Below, one piece after another: positions 1 through 7,415 of a stretch of 13,208 bases of DNA. The notes below the pieces were generated by a model. That model saw nothing but the letters and a program-made list of their open reading frames with translations, was not told the origin of the DNA and ran no database searches. Position 1 is the stretch's first letter. Each line of letters starts with the position of its first letter. The translations under genes and the position numbers were made by a program. This stretch comes from Candidatus Sumerlaeota bacterium (GTDB lineage: Bacteria; Sumerlaeota; Sumerlaeia; SLMS01). The stretch covers positions 1 through 13,208 of the forward strand of contig JADZDZ010000119.1 in NCBI GenBank assembly GCA_020850785.1, given 5' to 3'.

Positions 1-973
1 ACATTGCTTTGGCAGCGGACATGGTTGAGGAGCATAATGCTCGCGCGCGGAAGGTTTCCGACTCCTCCAGGAAGGATGGTGATGCGATTCCCTCCTCCCC
101 GCGATAATCAAGTGTGGAGCGGAGCAGGATGATTCGACGCCACGGTAGCATCGCGGGGGAATCGAAGACGGGGCTCTTCGCCAATTCCACAGCCTCCGCC
201 TGATTCCCTTCCAGTGCGCATCGCAGAGCGTCAGCAACGCGATAGGTGTTGCTGCTATAGGCTGGCGTCAGGCCCCTGGCGAATGCCAAATGCGCGGTGG
301 CTCGCGACATGAGAATGCGTATATCGTTGAAACGGCCACTTCTTTCGTGAAGCGCCAACGTCAGAAGAAGGAGTGCGGCGTCGGCGTGACGGTCGGGTGA
401 TCGGAACTTGACCTTCAACGCATTGGAAATGGCGATGTCCTTCTGCGCGAGGTCGGGGAGCCGTGCGTTCAGCAGATCAACGAGCAGCGTTGAGCTGTCA
501 TCCGCAGCGGCGACATCCTTTCGAATATCATTCCAATCAGCATCCAGAAGGTTTGCGTAGAGGTCGGGTGTCCAAATGGAATTCTCACGAAGGTCCAGAA
601 GGCCGGTCCTGGTGTTACCGGCGCGGGAAATGGTGATCTTGTAGATGGGATGGTACGGCGTGCTGTCCTTGTGGCGTCCGACCGTGGCGAATTCATTCAA
701 AGGCCGCGGCGCCTTATTCGTTCTCGCGTACTCAATCATTGAAACAATGTCATTAACGATATAGCGAACAAGGAATTCGGATTCCGTCTTTGCGGGGCCG
801 TAAAAGTAGTCCTTCCACTTTATTACCATCAGGTCCGGATCGGCGGGAGCGGGCGGCTCCTTGGCCGCCACCTTCTCCTGTTTCTGATTGGTGTTTTGTT
901 GGTTGCAGGCGGCAAGGATTGAAAAAACAGCCAACATGACCGCGAACCGGAGTACGCGCATTGATAGTTTCAA
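1..973 (-). CDS. Predicted lipoprotein of unknown function (3' part outside window)
   Basis: An uninterrupted minus-strand frame of 324 codons runs off the left edge, so the C-terminus is missing. I prefer a TTG start at 973: a GGGAG Shine-Dalgarno (981-985) lies 7 nt upstream, whereas the first ATG (961) is 19 nt from it. The N-terminus is a type II signal peptide: Lys2, Arg6 and Arg9, then a hydrophobic stretch AVMLAVFSILAA and lipobox LAAC with the lipidated Cys at residue 23. A Gln/Asn/Lys/Pro-rich linker follows, then a mixed region (about residues 45-175) with IRKDVAAADDSSTLL near 170, then a helical, Ala/Leu-rich part (about 200-290) that could be TPR-like. I recognise no catalytic motif or family. 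By lipoprotein sorting it should be anchored in the inner or outer membrane. It is transcribed divergently from ilvA. Codon use looks native. The lipoprotein call is firm; the function is unknown. Confidence 0.8.
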   Translation of the reverse strand, partial: MKLSMRVLRFAVMLAVFSILAACNQQNTNQKQEKVAAKEPPAPADPDLMVIKWKDYFYGPAKTESEFLVRYIVNDIVSMIEYARTNKAPRPLNEFATVGRHKDSTPYHPIYKITISRAGNTRTGLLDLRENSIWTPDLYANLLDADWNDIRKDVAAADDSSTLLVDLLNARLPDLAQKDIAISNALKVKFRSPDRHADAALLLLTLALHERSGRFNDIRILMSRATAHLAFARGLTPAYSSNTYRVADALRCALEGNQAEAVELAKSPVFDSPAMLPWRRIILLRSTLDYRGEEGIASPSFLEESETFRARALCSSTMSAAKAM

Positions 974-1003
974 GGTGTTTCTCCCAAGCAGAATATCGCA
1001 CGT

Positions 1004-1033
1004 ATTATTGCCCCCGTGTGAACAACGTTGCAA
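1004..1033 (-). promoter_or_regulatory. Candidate sigma70-type promoter of the lipoprotein gene
   Basis: Read on the minus strand, TTGCAA (1033-1028) stands 18 nt from AATAAT (1009-1004), 4/6 and 5/6 matches to the -35 and -10 consensus. Transcription from about 997 would give a short leader of about 24 nt containing the GGGAG ribosome-binding site and the TTG start at 973. The AT-rich block is the only one in this divergent intergenic stretch. I found no comparable plus-strand pair for ilvA. Inferred from motif matching only. Confidence 0.3.
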
Positions 1034-1094
1034 GCGAAGTAAATGAGTGCTGGTTTGGCTGGCGCCGCCTGATGAAATCCTCGATGGTTCCCGT

Positions 1095-2600
1095 ATGACA
1101 CTGCGCGACAAACTTTTCCATTCAATCCTTCTTGCAAGGCAGCGGGTCTACGAATTCGGCAGCGAGACGCCGCTGGAGGAAATTATTCACGACGGCATTC
1201 ACTTCTTCCTGAAGCGGGAGGATGCGTCGCTGATTCACGCTTACAAGTGGCGCGGGGCCTGCAACCGAATGGCGTTGCTGACGGCAGAGGAAAGGGCGCG
1301 CGGCGTGATCTGTGCATCAGCGGGAAATCATGCGCAGGGCGTGGCGTGGGCGGCGGCACGACTCGGCATCAGGGCGAAGATATACATGCCGGAGGTCGCA
1401 CCGCGCATGAAGCGCCTCGCTGTGCAGCGCATTGGTGGCGACTGGGTGGAGACCATCATTCATGGTGACTCCTTCGGTGAGGCGTCGCAGGAGGCGCGAC
1501 GTGTGCAGCAGGCAGAGGGGAGCATTTACATTCATCCCTACGACGACATGGAAACCATGGCGGGGCAGGGAACGCTGGCCGATGAAATCGTGATGTCCGG
1601 CAAAGGGCCGATTGACGTGGCGTATGTGCAGATTGGCGGCGGTGGGATGGCCGCTGCGGTGGCATGTTGGCTGAAGAATTTTTGGCCGAACATTCGCATC
1701 GTTGGTGTGGAGGGGGAGCAGCAAGCAAGCATGGCCGCCGCATTGCGCGCGGGCCGTCCGGTTGCGTTGGATTATGTGGATGTGTTTGCGGACGGCACGG
1801 CGGTGAATCGCGTGGGAGACTTGACGTATCCGCTTTGCGCAGAGTTGATCGACGAATTCATCACGGTCACGAATGAGGAAATATGCGCGGCGATCCAGAT
1901 GCTGTGGGAGGAGAGCCGCTGCCTGCCGGAGCCGGCGGGTGCAATGGGGATGGCAGGCGCGATGAAGCAGCGTGAGCAACTTCACGGGAAGAAGGTGCTC
2001 TGCATTGTCTGCGGCGCGAACATGGATTTCGGCCAGCTTGCATACATTTCGCATCACGCGGGAATTGGCGCGGCAACGCGGCAGTATTATCGTTTCCAGA
2101 TTGTGGAATCGAAAGGAACCTTTCTGGGCCTTGTGGAGGCGATGCGCGGGGAGGGTGTGAACATCATTGAATTCCAATACGGAAAGACGGAGGAAAAACG
2201 CGCCTTCCCGGTGATTGGTTTCGAGGCGTCGCCGCAGGTTTTTGCGCTGTTGGAAAAGAGGGCGGCGGATTTGGGAATTCCCTGCTGGCGGGTGACGGGC
2301 GCGGAGGACGTGGAATTTCGCATGATTCACTACGAGCCTTCAACATTCCGTCGTCCCTTCTTCATGACATTTGAGTTTCCCGAACGTGCCGGCGCGCTCC
2401 GCGATTTTCTTGGCGCGGTACAACATGCGGGGAGCATGGTCTATTGCAATTATGTCTATACAGGTGAGCGCGTGGGGCATGCGCTGATGGGCTATGAATT
2501 TGATTCCGAGGAGGATCGGAAGGAATTCATCAGAATTGTGGGGAGCTACGGTTCGCAATGGAAGGAACTCGCGCCGGACGTGGTGTCGCGCATCCTTTGA
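1095..2600 (+). CDS. ilvA: Threonine dehydratase (threonine ammonia-lyase), biosynthetic type
   Basis: PLP enzyme converting L-threonine to 2-oxobutanoate and ammonia, the first committed step to isoleucine, in the cytoplasm. From ATG 1095 the protein has 501 residues, close to the 514 of E. coli IlvA. The fold-type II catalytic domain shows KRED (40-43), the Schiff-base lysine in HAYKWRGA (K51), SAGNHAQG (75-82), the phosphate-binding glycine loop QIGGGGMAA (GGGG at 181-184), EPAGA (279-283) and VCGAN (305-309). Two ACT-like domains follow (about 331-404 and 419-494; second starts RPFFMTFEFPERAGAL), the arrangement of allosteric, isoleucine-inhibited IlvA rather than short catabolic TdcB. 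An in-frame GTG at 1047 would add 16 residues (weak GAAG upstream); neither start has a good Shine-Dalgarno. Differences from E. coli: W follows K51 (KLRG there) and Cys replaces Ser in the SGAN motif that contacts the pyridine nitrogen. It stands alone, with no other ilv gene in the window. Confidence 0.95.
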   Translation: MTLRDKLFHSILLARQRVYEFGSETPLEEIIHDGIHFFLKREDASLIHAYKWRGACNRMALLTAEERARGVICASAGNHAQGVAWAAARLGIRAKIYMPEVAPRMKRLAVQRIGGDWVETIIHGDSFGEASQEARRVQQAEGSIYIHPYDDMETMAGQGTLADEIVMSGKGPIDVAYVQIGGGGMAAAVACWLKNFWPNIRIVGVEGEQQASMAAALRAGRPVALDYVDVFADGTAVNRVGDLTYPLCAELIDEFITVTNEEICAAIQMLWEESRCLPEPAGAMGMAGAMKQREQLHGKKVLCIVCGANMDFGQLAYISHHAGIGAATRQYYRFQIVESKGTFLGLVEAMRGEGVNIIEFQYGKTEEKRAFPVIGFEASPQVFALLEKRAADLGIPCWRVTGAEDVEFRMIHYEPSTFRRPFFMTFEFPERAGALRDFLGAVQHAGSMVYCNYVYTGERVGHALMGYEFDSEEDRKEFIRIVGSYGSQWKELAPDVVSRIL

Positions 2601-2606
2601 TCAGGC

Positions 2607-2637
2607 TTCGCCACAACAGCAGCGTGACTGTGGCGAA
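2607..2637. terminator. Stem-loop between convergent ilvA and histidine kinase genes
   Basis: A perfect 9-bp inverted repeat (TTCGCCACA / TGTGGCGAA) with a 13-nt loop starts 6 nt past the ilvA stop and ends 14 nt before the kinase stop. It is placed to serve both convergent genes. No strong T-run follows on either strand (only TTTCTATTTT further on, on the plus side), so it may act as a weak bidirectional terminator or 3'-end stabiliser. It is the only notable structure in this 50-nt gap. Confidence 0.45.
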
Positions 2638-2650
2638 TGCGAAACGGTTT

Positions 2651-4054
2651 CTATTTTCCCGGTAGAACGAGAACGAACTTGGCCCCCTTGCCTTCCTCCG
2701 ATTCCGCAGTGAGGGTGCCCCCGCCCGCCTGAGCAAAGGCGCGGCTGAGGCTGAGGCCGAGGCCCGTGCCCTCGGCGCGGGTTGTAAAAAACGGATCGAA
2801 GATTTGATCGAGGATGTTGTCGGAAATTCCGGGGCCGTTGTCGGTGACGGTGATGGAGGCTTGGTTGGCCTTGTCGCGGGCGACGATCACGCGGATTTCG
2901 CCTTTGTTTTTTCCGAGGGCTTCATCCGCGTTTCGGAGCAGGTTGAGCACGATCTGGCGAAGGCGATCGGCGGGAAAGAAGACGGCGGCGTCCGGCGCGT
3001 CGGAATGGTAGGAGACAGTTCGAAGCTCCGGGCTCAATCCCCTGCTCCACATTTTCACGAGGGGTTCCAGGATGTCCTGAATTCGAATGGGGTTGAGGGG
3101 AGGCGTGCTGTCGGAACCGGCGCGGCTGAAGGTGAGGAATTGTTCCGTCAGGTTCTTGAGGCGCTTCACCTCCTCCTCCATTTCCGCGAGGATGGGCTTG
3201 ATTTCCGCCATGCCGGTGGTGGGCGCGGCCATGTGGGCGGTGGCGCGCAGTTCCTCGATCTGGAGCGCAATGATGCCTAGGGGGTTGCGGATTTCGTGGG
3301 CGATGCCGGCGGTCATGGTGCCGAGCACCCGCAACCGGTCTGATTGTGCGGCGATGCGCTCGGCGGTGATGGTGCGTTTGATGAGCCGCATGAGAATGAA
3401 CCAGAGCACCGTCAGGAGCGCGCTGGCGAGGATGAAGCCGAAGAAGAGGCGGTTGCGGAGTTTGGCAAGGGGGCCAAAGTACTGGTCGTTCACTTCGAGT
3501 CGCAGGAGTGCAAGCACGCGGCCCTCCTCATTCATCAGCGGCATGTAGACGCGATCGCGCTGGCCGCGGGCGTTGGGGGATTGCGCGGGGAGTTTACGTT
3601 GCGTGGCCTGATTGATGAGCGATTGATCCTCCTTGCGGAAGAATCCGCGCTCAGCGCTGGCAACGGTCTCGCCGTCACTGGTCATGATGACATCACCCGT
3701 CGGAGTCAGCAGGTCGATGCGGGCGACCAGTTGCTCCTTCGCCGCGCCGGCGAGCGACGTGGCAAGGTCGCGCCAGGCGCCGGATTGGCGGTAGGTGGCA
3801 AGGCTGCTGTCGTCGATTGTGCCGTTGTAGGGATCGACGATGAACTCCAGAAACCAAAAATAATCGCGGGGCGGAGTGGTGACGCCGCGCCCCACCAGTT
3901 GGAGATAGTCGGGCCGGAAGCGCTCCTGCTCCCGCGTCATGATGCGAATGATCGCAAGGCCGCCGGCGATCAGCAGGAAGAGGTACACGCCGAGTATGAT
4001 GATGGCGACTTGGGCCGCGCGGGCGCTGGCGCCAACTTTTCCGGTGCGCTTCAT
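2651..4054 (-). CDS. Membrane sensor histidine kinase
   Basis: Two-component sensor kinase: it autophosphorylates on histidine and passes the phosphate to a response regulator. From ATG 4054 it has 467 residues. TM1 spans about 15-38 and TM2 about 203-225, enclosing an extracytoplasmic sensor region of about 165 residues that ends YMPLMNEEGRVLALLRLEV, a PAS/Cache-like strand pattern. The linker from TM2 to the dimerisation domain is only about 25 residues, too short for HAMP. The HisKA H-box is MTAGIAHEIRNPLG with phospho-acceptor H253. The ATPase domain has N-box NLLRNADEA (N375), G1 DNGPGI (405-410), F-box FDPFF (419-423) and G2 GTGLGLSLS (429-437). These resemble NtrB/ZraS/AtoS-type kinases, which often serve sigma54 activators; that link is inference. 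An in-frame TTG at 4120 would add 22 residues (GGTGA 6 nt upstream); I prefer the ATG because the protein then begins just before TM1. No regulator gene is adjacent, so it is an orphan here. Confidence 0.93.
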   Translation of the reverse strand: MKRTGKVGASARAAQVAIIILGVYLFLLIAGGLAIIRIMTREQERFRPDYLQLVGRGVTTPPRDYFWFLEFIVDPYNGTIDDSSLATYRQSGAWRDLATSLAGAAKEQLVARIDLLTPTGDVIMTSDGETVASAERGFFRKEDQSLINQATQRKLPAQSPNARGQRDRVYMPLMNEEGRVLALLRLEVNDQYFGPLAKLRNRLFFGFILASALLTVLWFILMRLIKRTITAERIAAQSDRLRVLGTMTAGIAHEIRNPLGIIALQIEELRATAHMAAPTTGMAEIKPILAEMEEEVKRLKNLTEQFLTFSRAGSDSTPPLNPIRIQDILEPLVKMWSRGLSPELRTVSYHSDAPDAAVFFPADRLRQIVLNLLRNADEALGKNKGEIRVIVARDKANQASITVTDNGPGISDNILDQIFDPFFTTRAEGTGLGLSLSRAFAQAGGGTLTAESEEGKGAKFVLVLPGK

Positions 4055-4141
4055 GAAGGGAGGCTCGTCATGGAATGCGGAATGAGCAAATCCTTTTCCA
4101 TTTTCTTCGCATGGCGCCAAACTTAGTCACCGATTGAACAC

Positions 4142-4175
4142 TTGACCTCACCTGCTGCGCAAGGGATCATGATCC
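4142..4175 (+). promoter_or_regulatory. Candidate promoter with a 12-bp palindrome over the -10, upstream of wzz-like gene
   Basis: TTGACC (4142-4147, 5/6 to -35) lies 17 nt before GATCAT (4165-4170, 4/6 to -10). The perfect palindrome GGATCATGATCC (4164-4175) overlaps the -10 position, where a dimeric repressor could bind. This is the 150-nt divergent region (4055-4204) between the kinase gene and the wzz-like gene. I saw no convincing minus-strand promoter for the kinase in it. Motif matching only; a 12-bp palindrome is expected a few times by chance in a window this size. Confidence 0.3.
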
Positions 4176-4204
4176 AAGTCCAAGCATCATAGGCATCGGA
4201 ATTT

Positions 4205-5377
4205 ATGACTTCGCCCACGCGGGATTCATTGGTCACCACGCAGGATATAGTCGCTCATCTGTGGCGGCGGCGGTTGATTCTGATGGTTGTGCCGTGCCTT
4301 GCGGTGGTCGGGGGGTACCTTCTCGCACGGATGTACGGGGATATTTACCGTTCTGGTGCAGTGCTGCTGATCCGCATGCCTGCGGGGTTGCTGCGGGAAG
4401 GTCCGCGCTTTCAGGATTTCACGCCGCCCGCCTACGCGGATTTGCTTGCCAGCGATGACATGCTCTTCAGCGTGATCGAGGAAGTTCGGAAGAGTAACCC
4501 CGAATACAAGGGGCGCTTCGAGGATTTGAAGAAGGGTTTTTCCGTGAAAACGGTGATGACGCGGGAGACCGTGACCACGGCGGAGTATGCGCCAACCCTT
4601 GAACTGGAGGTCAACGCCGGGTCCCCGGAAGTCGTGCAGAAACTTGCGGAGACTTGGATGAACAAATCGATCGAACGATTTGGCAACCTGCGCACACGTG
4701 AAGTGGGTCAGATTGCGAATGTGTTCACGGAAAAATTTGACACGATTGCGAATCAGGCGCAGGCGCTGCAGGAAAAAGAGGCGAAGCTGGAGCGCACCGT
4801 ACAGACGTTGGACACGGTCATTGGCGGGAATAACCGCATCCTTGGCGGGCTTTTGTCGGATAGGGTGGTGATCGATCAGAACAACGGATCCGACACTGAG
4901 CGCATCAATCCCTACCAAAATCTGGGCGTGATCCACGAGCGCGCGATGTTGGAGCTTGATCTGGCGGAGGCGACGCCGGAACGCGCCGCGCAGTTGAAGG
5001 CGCGCATTGCCGCGATTGATGCCATGGTGCCGAAGGTGCTGGAGAAAATTGAGGAGATGGGAAAAGCGCGCATTGAGGCGCAGCGGGACTTGGAAAGCGT
5101 TCGGGATCAGTTGCTGATGATCAAGGGGGGCATGGACCAGACGCGCCTCGTGCTGGCAGGCTCCACAGCGGATGCGACGGCGATTCCCGACAAGTCGGAC
5201 CCGAAGAATGTCAGCGATTTCTCGGTGCTGGCGCGGCCCGTGAAGCCGGAGAAGCGCATCGGCCCTCCGCGCGCATTGATCGGCCTTGGTTCCGGCGTGG
5301 CCATCGGGGCGCTGCTGGTGGTGCTGTTTGTGCTGGAGGTGTACATCAAGCGCGCCGTTTCCGAAGAGGCCGCCTGA
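4205..5377 (+). CDS. Wzz-type chain-length determinant / polysaccharide co-polymerase
   Basis: Inner-membrane protein of the PCP family, which sets the chain length of O-antigen, capsule or exopolysaccharide in Wzy-dependent assembly. It has 390 residues. A short cytoplasmic N-terminus (TTQDIVAHLWRRR, typical of the Wzz domain start) precedes TM1 (about 24-41). A large periplasmic part (about 45-350) follows, with long helical stretches at about 165-205 and 245-312 that look coiled-coil. The Pro-rich segment ARPVKPEKRIGPPRALI (343-358) leads into TM2 (about 358-380), the PCP hallmark next to the second membrane helix. The C-terminus is a short cytoplasmic tail (IKRAVSEEAA) with no Walker motifs or Tyr cluster, so this is not a BY-kinase fusion (PCP-2a). 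The ATG follows CGGAATTT, a weak Shine-Dalgarno. A UbiD-family gene follows after 34 nt. No Wzx, Wzy or priming transferase is nearby, so the polymer is unknown. Confidence 0.85.
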   Translation: MTSPTRDSLVTTQDIVAHLWRRRLILMVVPCLAVVGGYLLARMYGDIYRSGAVLLIRMPAGLLREGPRFQDFTPPAYADLLASDDMLFSVIEEVRKSNPEYKGRFEDLKKGFSVKTVMTRETVTTAEYAPTLELEVNAGSPEVVQKLAETWMNKSIERFGNLRTREVGQIANVFTEKFDTIANQAQALQEKEAKLERTVQTLDTVIGGNNRILGGLLSDRVVIDQNNGSDTERINPYQNLGVIHERAMLELDLAEATPERAAQLKARIAAIDAMVPKVLEKIEEMGKARIEAQRDLESVRDQLLMIKGGMDQTRLVLAGSTADATAIPDKSDPKNVSDFSVLARPVKPEKRIGPPRALIGLGSGVAIGALLVVLFVLEVYIKRAVSEEAA

Positions 5378-5411
5378 CAGCGAGAGTGGCGGCGTTTCCT
5401 TTTCTTCCCGC

Positions 5412-7220
5412 ATGACTGATCAGCCAATTCGCAACTTGCGGCAGTTCATTTCCACGCTGCGGCGGGGGCGGCAGTTGGCCGTTGTCGAGGCGCCCGTTTC
5501 CGCCGATCAGGAAATCGCGGAAATTCATCGCCGCGTCATCGCCGCCGGCGGGCCCGCGCTGCTGTTCACCAACGTGGAGGGTTCCAAGTTTCCCGTCGTG
5601 ACGAACCTGTTCGGCACGAAGGAGCGGGTGGACCTGGCGTTTGGAAAACGGCCGGAAAATTTCGTAAGGCGCGCGGTGGAGTTCCTGGATCATGGAATGC
5701 CGCCAACGCTTTCCAAGCTGTGGGCCTTCCGGGACCTTGGCCTGCAGGGACTGAAGATCGGGATGCGTTCCACGGACGCGCCGCCGGTCTTGCGCGTGAT
5801 CGATCGGAAGCCAAATCTGGAATCTCTTCCGTTGCTGAAACTGTGGCCGGAGGACGCGGGGCATTTCGTCACGCTGCCGCTTGTCTATACAGAACATCCC
5901 GACACGAAGAAGCCGAACCTGGGCATGTATCGCATGCAGCGATTTGGCCGGGGGGAGACGGGGATGCACTGGCAGATCGGAAAGGGGGGCGGGTTCCACT
6001 ATCATCGCGCGGAGGAACGCGGTGAATCGCTTCCCGTGACGGTGTATCTGGGAGGGCCGCCGGGGTTGATCCTCTCGGCCATTGCGCCGTTGCCGGAGGG
6101 AATCCCGGAGGTGATGCTGGCGTCGCTGATGTTGGGGGAGCGACTTCCCACGGCGAGGACTTCGCTGTCGCCCCACCCGATCATTGCAGAGGCGGAGTTC
6201 GCATTGATCGGTTCCGTGGCGCCGAAGGTCCGCAGGCCGGAAGGCCTTTTCGGCGATCATTACGGATACTATTCTTTGCAGCACGATTATCCGGTGTTTC
6301 AGTGCCGGGTGATGGCGCGGCGGGAGAAGGCGATTTACCCCGCGACGGTGGTGGGAAAACCGCGCCAGGAGGATTTCTTCATCGGCGATTATCTGCAGGA
6401 ATTGCTGAGTCCCCTGTTCCCCGTCGTGATGCCAAGCGTGCAGGACCTGTGGGCGTACGGGGAAACGGGGTTTCATTCGCTCGCGGCGGCTGTCGTGAAG
6501 GATCGCTATCCCCGCGAGGCGCTGCAGTCCGCCTTCCGTATCCTTGGAGAGGGGCAGATGTCGCTGACGAAGTTCCTGATCGTGACGGACAAGGCGCAGG
6601 ATTTAAGGAACTTCCGCTCGTTGCTTCAGCATGCACTGGCCCGCGCAAATTGGGAAACGGATTTGTACGTGTTCAGCAATCTGTCCATGGACACGCTGGA
6701 CTACACCGGCCCGGAGGTGAACAAGGGGAGCAAAGGGGTGATCGTTGCGCTGGGTGATGCGGTGAGGGAACTGCCCCGCGAATTCCACGGGAGCCTGCGT
6801 AGCGATCTACGCGATGCGCGTGTGTACTGTCCCGGCTGTCTGGTGGTGGGGGGCGCAGCGTACAAGGATGATCCCGAATTGCCTGCAACGATCGCGAAGG
6901 AGGAAGGGCTGCGCGATTGGCCGCTCATCATCCTTTGCGACAAGCCGGTGCATGCAACCGCCAGTGACATCAACTTTCTATGGACCGTGTTCACGCGCTT
7001 CGAGCCGGCCGCGCACATTCATGCGCGCGACAGGCGAATCGTTCGTTCGCACATCGCCTACACGGGACCGCTGGTGATCGATGCGCGGATGAAGCCGTGG
7101 TATCCGGCGGAAGTTTCCTGCGCGCCGGAAGTTGCACAGAGGGTTGCGCAGCGATGGAAGGAATATTTTCCCGCAGGCATGACCATGGGCGACAGCGAGC
7201 GCGCCCACCTTTCCGCCTGA
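5412..7220 (+). CDS. UbiD-family (prenylated-FMN) decarboxylase, long form
   Basis: Non-oxidative decarboxylase family whose cofactor, prenylated FMN, is made by UbiX. UbiD itself decarboxylates the polyprenyl-hydroxybenzoate precursor of ubiquinone; relatives act in futalosine-route menaquinone synthesis and on aromatic or acrylic acids. From ATG 5412 it has 602 residues, longer than E. coli UbiD (about 500). Visible signatures are NLGMYRMQ (169-176, with N169 and R174), the KGGGFHYH loop (191-198), AEF (261-263, E262) and RPEGLFGDHYGYY (275-287, E277), matching the cofactor and catalytic Arg/Glu positions of the family. Of the extra length, the C-terminal region (about 380-560) includes TKFLIVTD, DLYVFSNLSMDTLDYTG and a WYPAEVSC tail. 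The frame is open 42 codons further upstream, but that part overlaps the wzz-like gene and lacks homology-like sequence. No clear Shine-Dalgarno is seen; co-transcription with the upstream gene is likely. No UbiX or other quinone gene is in the window, so the substrate is unassigned; menaquinone or ubiquinone biosynthesis is the first guess. Confidence 0.9.
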   Translation: MTDQPIRNLRQFISTLRRGRQLAVVEAPVSADQEIAEIHRRVIAAGGPALLFTNVEGSKFPVVTNLFGTKERVDLAFGKRPENFVRRAVEFLDHGMPPTLSKLWAFRDLGLQGLKIGMRSTDAPPVLRVIDRKPNLESLPLLKLWPEDAGHFVTLPLVYTEHPDTKKPNLGMYRMQRFGRGETGMHWQIGKGGGFHYHRAEERGESLPVTVYLGGPPGLILSAIAPLPEGIPEVMLASLMLGERLPTARTSLSPHPIIAEAEFALIGSVAPKVRRPEGLFGDHYGYYSLQHDYPVFQCRVMARREKAIYPATVVGKPRQEDFFIGDYLQELLSPLFPVVMPSVQDLWAYGETGFHSLAAAVVKDRYPREALQSAFRILGEGQMSLTKFLIVTDKAQDLRNFRSLLQHALARANWETDLYVFSNLSMDTLDYTGPEVNKGSKGVIVALGDAVRELPREFHGSLRSDLRDARVYCPGCLVVGGAAYKDDPELPATIAKEEGLRDWPLIILCDKPVHATASDINFLWTVFTRFEPAAHIHARDRRIVRSHIAYTGPLVIDARMKPWYPAEVSCAPEVAQRVAQRWKEYFPAGMTMGDSERAHLSA

Positions 7221-7243
7221 GAGTTTTTGTTCGTTAATTTTCG

Positions 7244-7315
7244 CCCGCAAGAGCGGGACACCTCGTCAAGAACAAAGCGACAAGGCTTGAAAAAGGCCAT
7301 TTTACGGGCCTTTTT
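7244..7315 (+). terminator. Intrinsic terminator after the UbiD-family gene
   Basis: The main hairpin is AAAAAGGCC (7290-7298), 8-nt loop, GGCCTTTTT (7307-7315), a 9-bp perfect stem whose 3' arm supplies the T-run. Because the 5' arm is A-rich it can terminate in both directions. A small hairpin CCCGC-AAGA-GCGGG (7244-7257) precedes it. It lies 70 nt past the stop and separates the wzz-ubiD unit from the following GT2-rsmG unit. Confidence 0.8.
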
Positions 7316-7326
7316 CTCTTGCAAAA

Positions 7327-7415
7327 AGGAGGGCTGGGGAGCGGTGATGCTCCCCGGTTATGCACCTTGTTTCAGCACTTCCCCAAACGGATGCATTCAT
7401 GATCCACACAGGTAG
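7327..7415 (+). promoter_or_regulatory. Leader region with hairpin and possible short upstream ORF
   Basis: Between the terminator and the glycosyltransferase gene lie an AGGAGGG (7327-7333), a strong hairpin GGGGAGC-GGTGAT-GCTCCCC (7336-7355, extendable by two pairs), and a short frame beginning GTG-ATG at 7344-7349 that ends at TAG 7413-7415. This frame encodes about 23 residues (MLPGYAPCFSTSPNGC...) and stops 12 nt before the transferase ATG at 7428. The AGGAGGG is the best Shine-Dalgarno in the window yet does not precede the transferase closely. It could be a translated leader or a structured 5' UTR. I recognise no riboswitch class. Weak evidence. Confidence 0.25.

Noticed and set aside
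753..1001. 82-codon minus-strand frame with ATG upstream of the lipoprotein start
   Set aside because: Out of frame with the lipoprotein; Arg/Gly-rich sequence typical of a shadow.
1044..1073. Nine-codon ATG frame (MSAGLAGAA) before ilvA, considered as an attenuation leader
   Set aside because: No Ile, Val or Leu run, and no terminator/antiterminator hairpins between it and ilvA.
1317..2330. 337-codon open frame antisense to ilvA
   Set aside because: Shadow of a GC-rich gene; the sequence is His/Arg/Cys-rich without domain signature, while the sense frame is a complete IlvA.
3344..4126. 260-codon plus-strand frame inside the histidine kinase gene
   Set aside because: The opposite strand carries all kinase motifs; this frame has none.
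5286..5411. 42-codon upstream extension of UbiD
   Set aside because: Lies within the wzz-like gene, Cys/Trp-rich and unlike UbiD N-termini; MTDQPIRNLRQF at 5412 is the natural start.
4226..5413. 395-codon open frame antisense to the wzz-like gene
   Set aside because: Arg/His/Leu-rich low-information translation; the sense strand has a two-TM Wzz architecture.
5346..6476. 376-codon minus-strand frame opposite UbiD
   Set aside because: Arg/His-rich shadow translation; UbiD motifs lie on the other strand.
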